From NCBI GenBank assembly GCA_038243605.1, contig JBBSQX010000001.1, forward strand, positions 248,001 through 312,000: 64,000 nucleotides of DNA, written 5' to 3'. The translations under genes and the position numbers were made by a program. Below the pieces are notes generated by a model. That model was not told where the DNA came from and did not search any database. It was given only the letters and a program-made list of their open reading frames with translations. This stretch comes from Terrimesophilobacter sp038243605. Lineage in GTDB: Bacteria; Actinomycetota; Actinomycetes; Actinomycetales; Microbacteriaceae. Positions 25,962 through 34,825 of this stretch are shown in pieces (the stretch's first letter is position 1; every line of letters begins with the position of its first letter).

Positions 25962-28010
25962 ATGAGTACACCGCCCGCGCGTGACCGCCCCACGAAGGCG
26001 ACGCACTTTCTTCCGCACGTGCAGGGCCTGCGAGCCATCGCCGTACTTCTGGTTGTTTTCTATCACGTGTGGCCCGGTCGAATTTCTGGCGGCTACATTG
26101 GCGTCGATATTTTCTTCGTCATTTCGGGATTTCTCATCACCGGCCAGCTTGCGCGTGAGCTGGAGCGCAAAGGCAGCATCAACCTGCCCACGTTCTGGGC
26201 CAAGCGCGCGCGCCGACTGCTGCCGGCATCCATCACGGTGCTCGTATTTAGTGCGCTGTGTGTGCTGTTCATCTTGCCGCTGTCGAGCCTGGTGGCCGAG
26301 GTGCGGGAAATTCTCGCGGCCACGTTTTACATTGAAAACTGGCAGCTTGCCTCCAGCGCCGTCGACTACCTCGCCTCGCATGACGCCACGACAGTGCAGC
26401 ACTACTGGTCGCTGTCGCTCGAGGAGCAGTTCTACATTGTGTGGCCGCTACTTTTGCTTGGAGCTACCTGGCTTGGTGTGAAGTACTTCGCCACGAAACG
26501 TTGGATTCCGATGGTCGCGGTCATCGCGCTCGTGAGCGTCGCCTCCCTCGTTGCCTCGATTCTGTACACCCAGTCGAATCCGGCGGAAGCGTACTTTGTC
26601 ACCTGGACTCGTTTCTGGGAGTTCGGTGCAGGGGCACTTCTCGCACTGCTGCCGCGCCTGCGACCCACTGGTGCCTGGTGGCCGAACATCATCGGGTACG
26701 CGGGCCTGGCCATGATTCTCGGCGCCGGATGGTTCTTCGATCGCGACACCCCGTTCCCCGGTTACATGGCGCTCATTCCGGTGATCGGAACGGCCATGGT
26801 CATCACGACCGATCGCGCACAGCACTGGTGGGACATCGGGCGTGTACTTGGCGGGCCGCCCCAACGATTCTTTGGCGACATCTCATACTCGCTGTACTTG
26901 TGGCACTGGCCGCTCATTATTATCGCCCCCTATATTCCTGGCTGGGGCCTCTCGGGCCTGAACCGGATTGCCCTCATCGCCATCTGTATTCTGTTGGCGT
27001 GGCTGACCAAAAAGTTCATCGAGGATCCAGGCAGAGAGTGGAAGTTCTTCACTCTGCGCAAACCTCGGTTCACCTACCTTGGGGCGATCGCCCTCATGGG
27101 CATCTCCAGCCTCTTTGTCGGGGTGGCGTGGATCGTAAATCACCCCCGGTACGAGGCTGAGGCGTCGCAATTGCAAGCGATCAGCGAAAACCTGCCGGCC
27201 TGTTTCGGCGCGCTCGCAGGGCCAGGCTGCCAGAACCCTGAGCTTGCGGATGCCGTCATCCCCAGCCCCGGCTTTGGTAACGCGGATTCACCGGACCGCG
27301 CAGCGTGCTTCGTGCAGTTGAACGAGTCGAAGGTCGTGAGCTGCCACTTTGGGTCGGATGCCGTCGCGGCGCCGCGAATTGCGCTTATCGGTGACAGCCA
27401 CGCTTACCAATATATCGATACGCTTATTTCTCTTGCCGAGAAGAACGGATGGTCGCTGACCACGTACCTCAAGGGGGCGTGCCCGTGGACCACCGCACCG
27501 GTCACCGATTCGAGTGCCGCCTTCACCGCATCCTGTGTCACGTGGCGCGCGGGGCTCGAAAAGAAGCTCGCCACGGCGCCGCCGTATGACGTGGTCTTCA
27601 CCGCTGCGCTCGCCCACACCCCCTACGCGGTGAGCGAGACCGACCGCATCGACGCTGTGCGGGACGGATTTGTGGGCGCATGGAAGCAGGCTAACGGCGC
27701 CGCTATCGTCACCATTATCGATAACCCGAAGTTCACCGAGGACCCCAACAAGTGTTTGCGCACGTCGGCCCCCGATTCCTGTACCGAGCCGCGCGCCGAT
27801 GTTCTCGACGAGGTTGACCCGCTGGGGCTCGCAGGGAAAGTCGCGGGTGCCACGGTTCTCGACTTCACCAGCGCGTATTGCAACGAGACCGTGTGTTTCA
27901 GTGTGATTGGTGGGGCTAACGTCTATCGGGATCAGGACCATCTGACCCGCACGTTTGCCCTCACGCTTGGCCCGGCAATTGGTGAGGCAATCGCAGCGCA
28001 ACTTCGGTAG
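25962..28010 (+). CDS. OafA/YrhL-type membrane acyltransferase with C-terminal SGNH domain
   Basis: A 682-residue enzyme expected to O-acetylate surface polysaccharide or peptidoglycan. The Acyl_transf_3 membrane domain (about residues 1-395) starts HVQGLRAIAVLLVVFYHVWPGRISGGYIGVDIFFVISGFLITG, with the conserved R-x..H of the family. The extracytoplasmic SGNH domain carries block I IALIGDSHAYQY near residue 471 and a D-x-x-H block V in DQDHLTRTFA near the end. A TATCCT -10-like box 13 bp upstream of the ATG suggests a very short leader. The gene is monocistronic. Confidence 0.9.
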   Translation: MSTPPARDRPTKATHFLPHVQGLRAIAVLLVVFYHVWPGRISGGYIGVDIFFVISGFLITGQLARELERKGSINLPTFWAKRARRLLPASITVLVFSALCVLFILPLSSLVAEVREILAATFYIENWQLASSAVDYLASHDATTVQHYWSLSLEEQFYIVWPLLLLGATWLGVKYFATKRWIPMVAVIALVSVASLVASILYTQSNPAEAYFVTWTRFWEFGAGALLALLPRLRPTGAWWPNIIGYAGLAMILGAGWFFDRDTPFPGYMALIPVIGTAMVITTDRAQHWWDIGRVLGGPPQRFFGDISYSLYLWHWPLIIIAPYIPGWGLSGLNRIALIAICILLAWLTKKFIEDPGREWKFFTLRKPRFTYLGAIALMGISSLFVGVAWIVNHPRYEAEASQLQAISENLPACFGALAGPGCQNPELADAVIPSPGFGNADSPDRAACFVQLNESKVVSCHFGSDAVAAPRIALIGDSHAYQYIDTLISLAEKNGWSLTTYLKGACPWTTAPVTDSSAAFTASCVTWRAGLEKKLATAPPYDVVFTAALAHTPYAVSETDRIDAVRDGFVGAWKQANGAAIVTIIDNPKFTEDPNKCLRTSAPDSCTEPRADVLDEVDPLGLAGKVAGATVLDFTSAYCNETVCFSVIGGANVYRDQDHLTRTFALTLGPAIGEAIAAQLR

Positions 28011-28030
28011 TTCTCCTTTGACGTGTGACC

Positions 28031-28059
28031 TTGACGTCGTTTATGTTAGTCACTAACAT
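28031..28059 (+). promoter_or_regulatory. tetR promoter with embedded palindromic operator
   Basis: TTGACG (28031-28036), a 17-bp spacer and TAACAT (28054-28059) form a good promoter. Inside it ATGTTAGT-C-ACTAACAT (28043-28059) is a perfect palindrome with 8-bp arms covering the -10 box, as expected for autorepression. The GTG start at 28066 is six bases after the -10, so the mRNA is probably leaderless. Confidence 0.8.
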
Positions 28060-28065
28060 TTACGC

Positions 28066-28629
28066 GTGATCAAGAAACAACTAACGAAGCAGAAACTGCA
28101 GGCTGCAGCTCTGCGCCTTTTTCAAGAACAGGGCTACGAGGCAACCACGGCTGAACAGATCGCCGCCGAATGTGGCCTATCGACGATGACGTTCTTTCGC
28201 CACTTTCCCTCGAAAGACAAGGTCGTGCTTGACGACCCGTATGACCCGATGATGAGCTCAGCGATCGCCGCCCAGCGGCGCAATTTGCCGGTGCTCGAGC
28301 GCGTGCGGCGTGGCCTCCTCGCCGCGTGGATTGCCTTGCCGGAGCCCGACAACGATGACCAGCGTGCCCGGGTACGCATCATTGCCCGCACTCCCGAACT
28401 GCGAGCAAAAGCATGGGAGAACAACGCGGTCACGCGAGCGGCCATTGTCGATGTACTCGTAAGCCAAGATGTTGATCGATTGAGCGCCGAAGTTGCCGCC
28501 GCCGCCTGCCTTGGCGCCCTTGAAGCGGCGCTACTGGATTGGGGTGTCAGTAGCGAAGGAACCCTGGGTGAGCGCATTGCCATGGCACTCGCCCTACTTG
28601 CGCAGAAAGCAGAGGCACCCTGTGCTTGA
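28066..28629 (+). CDS. TetR/AcrR family regulator
   Basis: A 187-residue repressor with a canonical N-terminal HTH: AALRLFQEQGYEATTAEQIAAECGLSTMTFFRHFPSKDKVV (residues about 11-51). The C-terminal ligand-binding half is helical and unassigned. The start is GTG at 28066, close to a promoter with embedded palindrome, so it probably represses itself and the two ABC genes. Its 3' end overlaps the ATPase gene by 8 bp. Confidence 0.9.
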   Translation: MIKKQLTKQKLQAAALRLFQEQGYEATTAEQIAAECGLSTMTFFRHFPSKDKVVLDDPYDPMMSSAIAAQRRNLPVLERVRRGLLAAWIALPEPDNDDQRARVRIIARTPELRAKAWENNAVTRAAIVDVLVSQDVDRLSAEVAAAACLGALEAALLDWGVSSEGTLGERIAMALALLAQKAEAPCA

Positions 28630-29395
28630 TCATCTGAAGGATTCAGCGATTCGCCTGCAGGGAGTTTCGAAGTCATACAAAACCTTGCGTGCACTAGAGA
28701 ACGTCGACCTCGTGGTGGCGGCCGGCGAAGTCCACGCGCTGGTCGGCCTCAACGGCGCAGGGAAGACGACCATGCTCCGTGTGCTGCTGGGGGTCATCGA
28801 ACCCGATCGAGGCAGCGTGTGGGTTCGGGGCAAAAATGTTGCCCGCATGGCATCCTCCGACTGGAGAGGAGTTGGTCACCTCATCGAGACACCTTTCGCC
28901 TACCCAGAGTTGACTGTGCGAGCCAACATCGAAGTCGCCGCTTTGCTCTCGGGTGTCGCACAGAAGCAGGCTCAACGCGCGGTTGATTCCATCGTGGATG
29001 AGATGAACCTGGGGGCGTGGGCCGGGCAGCGCATGCGCTCGCTGTCGCTGGGCAACCGCCAAAGGGTGGGCCTGGCTGCCGCGCTTGTCGGAGAGGTGCA
29101 GATTGCGGTTCTTGATGAGCCAGCGAACTCCCTCGACCCCGCCGGAGTCGTACTGGTGCGCGACGCCATCCGACGACGCGCACACGAGGGGGCCGCGATC
29201 TTGGTGTCGAGCCACCACCTCGACGAAGTGGCACGGGTCGCTACCGACATCACCGTGATCAGTACCGGGCGAGTCATGGGAGCCCTCGAGCCCACCGGGA
29301 TAGACCTTGAGCGCCAGTTCTTCGCGCTCGTTGAAGCGGATGCCCGAAGCACCGCAGAAGCCCTGCACACCGCAGAATCGAGGGCAACAGCATGA
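28622..29395 (+). CDS. ABC transporter ATP-binding protein
   Basis: The 257-residue ATPase half of an ABC-2-type exporter. Visible motifs are Walker A GLNGAGKTT, signature LSLGNRQRVGLA (a variant of LSGGQ), Walker B VLDEPANSLDP, and the switch histidine in VSSHHLDEV. GTG at 28622 is chosen because it places the start inside the tetR 3' end and gives a normal N-terminus (VLDHLKDSAIRLQGVSKSY). It overlaps the permease gene by an ATGA. Probably exports a drug or peptide recognised by the upstream TetR. Confidence 0.9.
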   Translation: MLDHLKDSAIRLQGVSKSYKTLRALENVDLVVAAGEVHALVGLNGAGKTTMLRVLLGVIEPDRGSVWVRGKNVARMASSDWRGVGHLIETPFAYPELTVRANIEVAALLSGVAQKQAQRAVDSIVDEMNLGAWAGQRMRSLSLGNRQRVGLAAALVGEVQIAVLDEPANSLDPAGVVLVRDAIRRRAHEGAAILVSSHHLDEVARVATDITVISTGRVMGALEPTGIDLERQFFALVEADARSTAEALHTAESRATA

Positions 29396-30171
29396 CATTT
29401 AGCGCCCAATTTTCGACGGCGATCACCGTCGAATGGATGAAGTTTCGCCGCGCCGCCGTCGTGCTCATTACCACTCTGCTGCTCGTGGTTGGGCTGCTCG
29501 CACTGTGTGGAGGGCTGCTTTACGCGATTCAGACGGGTAACCCACAGCTCATTGCGAAGGCCGGACCGATGGCGGCGGCAGGCGGCTGGATGGGCATCTT
29601 CGCTGTCGCAAGCCAAGTTGTTCCCACCGCAGGGTTGCTGGCGTTCGGTGTGGTCGCCGGATGGGTTTTTGGCCGAGAGTTCACCAATGGAACAGTGATC
29701 GGACTCTTTGCGCGCCCCGTTTCTCGCACCGCAGTTGCTCTGGCAAAGTTCACCATTCTGCTCCTGTGGATTGTCGCCTGCACCGCGGGCCTAGTTTTCT
29801 CACTGCTGCTTCTGGGAATCGCTCTCCGGCTGGGGCCGATCGATTCGGGCATTCTGAGTTTTGCGGCAAAGCTCACGATTGTCGGTGTGCTCACCGGACT
29901 GCTCGCGCTCATCGCAGGGCTTGTCGCTACCTGGACGCGAGGCTACCTCTCCGCCATCGGCACCACCATTGGCGTTGTGGTGCTCGCGGTCATCGCCAGT
30001 TTTGTGGGGGTCGGCGGATGGTTTCCGTTTGCGGCGCCCGGAATCTGGGCAGCGATCCCGAGCGCCACTGTGCCGTCGACAACCATGCTGATTCAGCTAC
30101 TCGCTGTGCTGCCGGTCGCCGCCCTCATCGCGGCGCTCACCGTGCGAGCGTGGAGGCGCCTTCAGTTGTGA
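29392..30171 (+). CDS. ABC-2-type transporter permease
   Basis: A 259-residue membrane subunit with about six helices, starting with the amphipathic TAITVEWMKFRRAAVVLITTLLLVVG typical of ABC-2 permeases that pair with an NatA/BcrA-like ATPase. The GREFTNGTVIGLFARPVSR segment between TM2 and TM3 matches the conserved coupling loop. Its last 35 bp overlap the 3' end of the opposing AmiS/UreI gene, an unusually deep convergent overlap. Confidence 0.88.
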   Translation: MTFSAQFSTAITVEWMKFRRAAVVLITTLLLVVGLLALCGGLLYAIQTGNPQLIAKAGPMAAAGGWMGIFAVASQVVPTAGLLAFGVVAGWVFGREFTNGTVIGLFARPVSRTAVALAKFTILLLWIVACTAGLVFSLLLLGIALRLGPIDSGILSFAAKLTIVGVLTGLLALIAGLVATWTRGYLSAIGTTIGVVVLAVIASFVGVGGWFPFAAPGIWAAIPSATVPSTTMLIQLLAVLPVAALIAALTVRAWRRLQL

Positions 30172-30793
30172 GACGAGGCGGTGCAGACACTACCGCAAGG
30201 CCACCAACGCTCGACCGGGCGAGAGCCCATGCACCAGCAGTAGCGAGGGCCAGCACGACGAGGGCAGCAAACCCGGCTGCCGCATCCGTGCTCCACACGT
30301 TGTTGAACTTTGCGAGCGCGGTCAGCGTGCAGGTGGGGACACCCAGCAGAATCAGAAACCACGCGGTGAAGCGAGTGAGCGCGGTCTTGTCGAGGGCAAG
30401 GAGCAAAAAGAACAGACTCCACATGATCGCCCAAGTCAGCCAGATGACCGCAAAAATGGGGTCAGTGCGAATGCTGATGACCGCGTGATAGCCGGCGATC
30501 GCCGCCACAAAAGCACTGAACCAGCCGAACCCCTGCGGTTCAATCGAGTACAGGATATTGAGCCCGAAGTACAGGTACGTAAACCCGAACAGATAGGTTG
30601 GCCAGGTGGCGGCGAGCACCCCGACATCCGAACCGTGCTGAATCAGGATGATCGTGGGCAGAACAACCTGCAGCGAACCCACAAACAGGTTCAGTACGGC
30701 CGCACTGCGATCAGGCACCACCCCGAGGGCGTTCAACCCGTTCACGAGCAGCACGATGCCGACAAAGAGCAGTCCGATATTTGCCACGGTCAC
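30137..30793 (-). CDS. AmiS/UreI family amide or urea transporter
   Basis: A 218-residue protein with six to seven transmembrane helices, resembling proton-gated urea channel UreI and the AmiS component of amidase operons (IGLLFVGIVLLVNGLNALGVV, then TYLFGFTYLYFGLNILY). The start GTG at 30793 overlaps the stop of the isochorismatase-like hydrolase (GTGA), so the two are coupled: an amide would enter by this protein and be cleaved by the hydrolase. Its C-terminus extends about 25 residues beyond the last helix and overlaps the permease gene on the other strand. Confidence 0.87.
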   Translation of the reverse strand: MTVANIGLLFVGIVLLVNGLNALGVVPDRSAAVLNLFVGSLQVVLPTIILIQHGSDVGVLAATWPTYLFGFTYLYFGLNILYSIEPQGFGWFSAFVAAIAGYHAVISIRTDPIFAVIWLTWAIMWSLFFLLLALDKTALTRFTAWFLILLGVPTCTLTALAKFNNVWSTDAAAGFAALVVLALATAGAWALARSSVGGLAVVSAPPRLTTEGASTLAR

Positions 30794-31491
30794 ACCCCCA
30801 GCAAGTCGATGAACCTGTCAGACGAGATGACGGGAGCAAAAAACTGGTTGATGCGCTGGAAAGCGGCCGCCTCAGTCTCGGGGCGATTGCATCCCGTCGC
30901 GTCGCCGATCACGATAGGCAGCAACCCATGATCGCGGGCGGCCCGTGCGTTGCCTTCAATGCACCAGTCAGTGTGGATGCCGGTGATGACCACCACCTCC
31001 ACCTTCTTGCGAGCAAGCTCCAACGGCAGATCGGTACCGACGAAAGCAGTTTGAAGCGCTTTCTCGCTCAACTCGCTGTCTCCGGGGCGCACCAGCTCGC
31101 GCAGTTCTGGAACAAGCTCGTCATCCCACGCGACCTCATCGGGTGTGGCGTTGAGGTGCCCAGTCCAGGAGTCGTACTGCACCGCGTCGAACGCGTTCTG
31201 GGGGTACTCCTGGCGGAACACCGAATAACCGATCCAGTTGAACGAAACAAAGTTCGCACGAAGGCGGGCAGCCTGCACGGAACGCACCGTTGCCTCCAAA
31301 CTGCCGCGCAGGTCGTGGCGCTCGCCGAACTGAACACCGCCGGGGCGGTAAAGAGAATTTGACTGACTCACCGAAAGGAAGGCGGCTGGCCTTTGCAAGA
31401 TTTGCGCGAGGTCAAGCTTCTTCCAATGGTCGGCAAGCTCTGGAATGGAACTGACATTGGTTGTGGATGGTGCGACATCGGCGATCGTCAT
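30790..31491 (-). CDS. Isochorismatase-like cysteine hydrolase
   Basis: A 233-residue member of the isochorismatase/nicotinamidase superfamily. The catalytic cysteine lies in VVVITGIHTDWCIEGNARAARDHG, the usual position near residue 180. A cis-peptide-type core and an Asp near the N-terminal strand are expected, but the first strand here reads PAAFLSVSQSN, which lacks the usual strand-1 aspartate, an oddity. Pairing with AmiS/UreI suggests that it hydrolyses a small amide (nicotinamide-, biuret- or ureide-like). The substrate cannot be fixed. Confidence 0.8.
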   Translation of the reverse strand: MTIADVAPSTTNVSSIPELADHWKKLDLAQILQRPAAFLSVSQSNSLYRPGGVQFGERHDLRGSLEATVRSVQAARLRANFVSFNWIGYSVFRQEYPQNAFDAVQYDSWTGHLNATPDEVAWDDELVPELRELVRPGDSELSEKALQTAFVGTDLPLELARKKVEVVVITGIHTDWCIEGNARAARDHGLLPIVIGDATGCNRPETEAAAFQRINQFFAPVISSDRFIDLLGV

Positions 31492-31553
31492 CGTGGACTC
31501 CCTAGTTGTTGTTTCGACAGACTAAAGAGACCAGCGGATGCCCCGCTTCACCA

Positions 31554-31590
31554 TGACAAAGTGTGACAAGCCCGAGTGACAAAGTGTGAC
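31554..31590. promoter_or_regulatory. Direct-repeat operator candidate upstream of the hydrolase-AmiS operon
   Basis: TGACAAAGTGTGAC occurs twice, at 31554-31567 and 31577-31590, 23 bp apart, about two helical turns. It is 63-99 bp upstream of the hydrolase start, where an activator would bind. A third, shorter GTGTGAC follows at 31613-31619. Confidence 0.6.
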
Positions 31591-31658
31591 TTAACGCGTC
31601 GGGGTGTGACGCCATCTCGCCACAGCCCGACACTATTTTCGCGTGAGATTCCCGCAGG

Positions 31659-32648
31659 CTAGAGAAGCGCGGGCATGACCTTGCGCTCGAAGAGTTCGAC
31701 ACCGCTCAGGTCGTACGCTGCCTCAGGGAAGTAGTGGATGGCGTAGCCGAGCCCGGCATGCTTCAACGCGGTGAGCCGCTCCACGACTTGCTCCGGAGTG
31801 CCCACCGCGGCGGAGCCCTCGTAGTCGCGCATGTACTGCGCCGCCTGTGCCGCACCCAGGTACGGCAGAACGCGGGCCTTGATCGAGGCAAGACGCTTGT
31901 GCACATCTGCTTCGGTGGCGCCAATAACAGTCATAAAGTTTGTGCTCCGCACGATGCGGTTAAAATCGGTGCCGACCTCCGCGCAGTGCGCCCGAAGAAG
32001 CTCGCTTTTCTGGGCGAAGACATCGATGTTTCCCCCGGCGAAGTTCGTGTAATCGGCGTACTTTGCTGCGATGCGAAGAGTGACTTTCTCGCCACCGCCC
32101 GCGATCCAGACCGGAATGCCGCCCTTCTGCAGCGGAAGCGGCCGCACGATCGCGCCATCCGCGTCGAAGTGCTTACCGTGCAGGGTGGCCTTGCCGGTCT
32201 TCCAGGCCCGCTGCATGATCTGCACGCCCTCATCTAACTGAGCAAGGCGCTCCCCATCGGTCGGGTAGCCGTAGCCGTAGGCGCGCCACTCCTGCTCGTA
32301 CCAGCCAGCTCCGATGCCCATCTCCACTCGGCCGCCAGAAATGATGTCGACCGTGGCGGCGACCTTCGCGAGGTAGGCCGGATTGCGGTAGCCGATGCAC
32401 GTGCACATCTGCCCAAGGCGTACTCGCGAGGTTGTTGCGGCAAATGCTGACATGAGCGTCCACGCTTCGTGCGTGGCCTCTTCTGTGGCGATCGGCACAG
32501 TGTGAAAGTGGTCGTACACCCAGGCCGACTCCCAGGCTCCCTTGTCGGCGTAGCCGACAACAGCGCTCATCGCTGACCACTGCTCTGCCGGGTCAATACC
32601 GACGAGGTCATGACGCCAGCCCTGGGGGATGAACATTCCAAACTTCAT
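31659..32648 (-). CDS. LLM-class F420-dependent oxidoreductase
   Basis: A 329-residue luciferase-like TIM-barrel reductase. It begins with the strand MKFGMFIPQG and contains ESAWVYDHF, VRLGQMCTCIGYRNPAYLAKVAATVDIISGGRVEMGIGAGWYEQEW, which is the coenzyme-binding core of the group, and GGIPVWIAGGGEKVTLRIAAKYADY. F420 is the likely cofactor in an actinobacterium, but FMN cannot be excluded. Its ATG overlaps the threonine aldolase stop (ATGA), implying co-expression, though the metabolic link is unclear. Confidence 0.88.
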   Translation of the reverse strand: MKFGMFIPQGWRHDLVGIDPAEQWSAMSAVVGYADKGAWESAWVYDHFHTVPIATEEATHEAWTLMSAFAATTSRVRLGQMCTCIGYRNPAYLAKVAATVDIISGGRVEMGIGAGWYEQEWRAYGYGYPTDGERLAQLDEGVQIMQRAWKTGKATLHGKHFDADGAIVRPLPLQKGGIPVWIAGGGEKVTLRIAAKYADYTNFAGGNIDVFAQKSELLRAHCAEVGTDFNRIVRSTNFMTVIGATEADVHKRLASIKARVLPYLGAAQAAQYMRDYEGSAAVGTPEQVVERLTALKHAGLGYAIHYFPEAAYDLSGVELFERKVMPALL

Positions 32649-33712
32649 GCTGAGAGCTCCTTCTTGATGGCGGCGACGAAGGCATCAATGTCGGCCTCCG
32701 TGGTGTCAAAGGAGCACATCCAGCGCACCTCGCCGGCGGCAGCATCCCAGTCGTAGAAACGGAACGACTCGCGCAGACGGTCGGCGGACCCGGTGGGGAG
32801 GATGGCGAATACCGCATTGGCGGTAGTGTCTTGGGCGAAACCCAGACCCGTGATTGTGCCAGCCTCGATTGCGTCTTCAAGTGAGCGGCGCAGGTGCCCT
32901 GCCATAGCGTTGGCGTGGCTGGCAGAGCGCAGCCAAAGGTCATCCTCAAACAGGGCGAGGAACTGCGCAGAGACGAACCGCATCTTCGATGCGAGCTGCA
33001 TACTCAGCTTGCGCAGGTAGAGAATGCCGGCGACAGCATCCGGGTTCAACACCACGATGGCCTCGCCATACAGCATGCCGTTCTTCGTGCCACCGAAGCT
33101 CAACACATCAACACCGGCGTCGGTGGTGAACTCATGGAGACCGACACCGAGTGCGGCAGCAGCATTCGCAATGCGGGCCCCATCCATGTGCACGGTCATA
33201 CCCTTTGCGTGCGCGTGGCTGGTGATCGCCTTGATCTCGTCGATCGAGTACAGGGTGCCGAGTTCGGTTGTCTGCGTAATGCTCACGACGAGAGGCTGAG
33301 CGCGGTGCTCGTCGCCCCACCCCCACGCCTCCTGGTCGATGAGCTCGGGGGTGAGCTTTCCGTCTGGTGTCGTGACGGTGAGCAGTTTGAGCCCGCTGAC
33401 GCGCTCAGGCGCACCACCCTCGTCGCTGTTAATGTGGGCGGTCTTGGCCGAGATCACTGCCCCCCAGCGGGGCATCATGGCGGTCAACCCTGTGACGTTC
33501 GCCCCCGTGCCGTTGAAGACGGGGAAGGCTTCGGTACGGTCGCCGAAGTGCTGCTTCATCATGACCTGCAAACGCTCCGTGTAAACGTCACCACCGTAGG
33601 CGACCTGGTGGCCCTCGTTGGCGTCAGCGAGGGCGGTCAGAATCTCCGGATGCACACCCGCGTAGTTGTCGCTGGCGAAACCTCGGAGCTGGGAATCATG
33701 GAGTCGAGTCAC
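32645..33712 (-). CDS. ltaE: Low-specificity L-threonine aldolase
   Basis: A PLP enzyme cleaving threonine and allo-threonine to glycine and acetaldehyde. The 355 residues show an N-terminal FASDNYAGVHPEILTALADANEGHQ, the phosphate-binding FNGTGANVTGLTAMM, the HMDGARIANAAAALG segment whose Asp contacts the pyridine nitrogen, and the Schiff-base lysine in DVLSFGGTKNGMLYGEA. The length fits the family. It is the first gene of a two-gene unit with the luciferase-like oxidoreductase. Confidence 0.92.
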   Translation of the reverse strand: MTRLHDSQLRGFASDNYAGVHPEILTALADANEGHQVAYGGDVYTERLQVMMKQHFGDRTEAFPVFNGTGANVTGLTAMMPRWGAVISAKTAHINSDEGGAPERVSGLKLLTVTTPDGKLTPELIDQEAWGWGDEHRAQPLVVSITQTTELGTLYSIDEIKAITSHAHAKGMTVHMDGARIANAAAALGVGLHEFTTDAGVDVLSFGGTKNGMLYGEAIVVLNPDAVAGILYLRKLSMQLASKMRFVSAQFLALFEDDLWLRSASHANAMAGHLRRSLEDAIEAGTITGLGFAQDTTANAVFAILPTGSADRLRESFRFYDWDAAAGEVRWMCSFDTTEADIDAFVAAIKKELSA

Positions 33713-33724
33713 CGGCCCATTCTC

Positions 33725-34825
33725 TCACTGCTTGCGACGCGCGAGTGCTTCGGAGAGCTTCACCTTTGCTCCCGTGCGCAAGAGTGCGTTGGAGTAGATG
33801 CGGGATCCGAGCATGATGACAAGGAGCGTCGTCAGCAAAAGGATCGCGAGCGAGAGCAGCGGCTCCCACCATGCCGCCTGGCCTAGGAACACGCGCATCG
33901 GCATCCCCACAGGCGCAGAGAACGGAACATACGACATGATGCCGAGCACGAGGGGGTTGTCGTTGAAGAAGATCACCAAAAAGTAGGGCAGCATCACGAG
34001 GATCATCACGGGGGATGTCGCGCTTCCGACATCTTCCTGGCGCGAGACGAGCGAGGCCGTCGCCGCGTACAGGGCGGCGATCATCACAAACCCGAAGACA
34101 AAGAACACCACAAACCACGCGATGGAGGGGCCGAAGCTTGCCAGAAGCTCAGCTTGACCGGTGATCGCGAGGCCGACAGAGGCCAGTATCGCGATCAGTG
34201 AGATCTGGGCAAACGCGAGGAGGCTGTTGCCAAGCACCTTGCCCGCCATGAGCGCGCGCACCGAAATCGTGGACATCAGAATCTCCACAATGCGTGTTTG
34301 CTTTTCTTCTACAACGCTTTGCGCGATCGTGGTGCCGAACGTCATGGCCGACATGAAGAACACGATGCCGAAGGCAATTGCGGCGAGATAGGCGAGGAAG
34401 GGGTTCACGTCGCTCGGCTCCAGCAGCTCCACCTTCGGGGCCACGCTGAGCATGGAGACAAGAGTGTTCGGCACGGAGTCGAGGGCGATGATTGACACGC
34501 CAGCGGGGGTACCTTCTGCTGGCACGATCGCCGCCGTGACAGTTCCCGCGTGCACGAGTTTCTTAGCCTCGTCGACAGAGGCGACCTTGGTGACCTTCAT
34601 ATTGGGCAACTGTTCGGCGACAGCGATGGCAGAGCCGGTAGCGGCCACCGACGTCTTTATCGGGGAGCCGCCAAGGAATCCGCCGAGAAGAATGGATCCG
34701 AGCACCGCCAGCATGAGCACGGCGGTCGAGATGAGAAACGCTTTGCTCCGCAGTTTCATGGTAATTTCGCGCCGAGCAACGAGGCTTACGCTCTGCATCA
34801 CCGCGGGAGTACGGTAGTCGCTCAC
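33725..34825 (-). CDS. ABC transporter permease (NatB-like)
   Basis: A 366-residue ABC-2 membrane subunit with one N-terminal helix (KAFLISTAVLMLAVLGSILL), an extracytoplasmic domain at about residues 50-145, and a C-terminal bundle of five helices. The stretch SVVEEKQTRIVEILMSTISVRALMAGKVLGNS is typical of NatB/YhaP proteins. It overlaps the ATPase gene by ATGA, and the pair is probably a sodium or drug exporter. The last helices are followed by a short basic tail. Confidence 0.88.
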   Translation of the reverse strand: MSDYRTPAVMQSVSLVARREITMKLRSKAFLISTAVLMLAVLGSILLGGFLGGSPIKTSVAATGSAIAVAEQLPNMKVTKVASVDEAKKLVHAGTVTAAIVPAEGTPAGVSIIALDSVPNTLVSMLSVAPKVELLEPSDVNPFLAYLAAIAFGIVFFMSAMTFGTTIAQSVVEEKQTRIVEILMSTISVRALMAGKVLGNSLLAFAQISLIAILASVGLAITGQAELLASFGPSIAWFVVFFVFGFVMIAALYAATASLVSRQEDVGSATSPVMILVMLPYFLVIFFNDNPLVLGIMSYVPFSAPVGMPMRVFLGQAAWWEPLLSLAILLLTTLLVIMLGSRIYSNALLRTGAKVKLSEALARRKQ

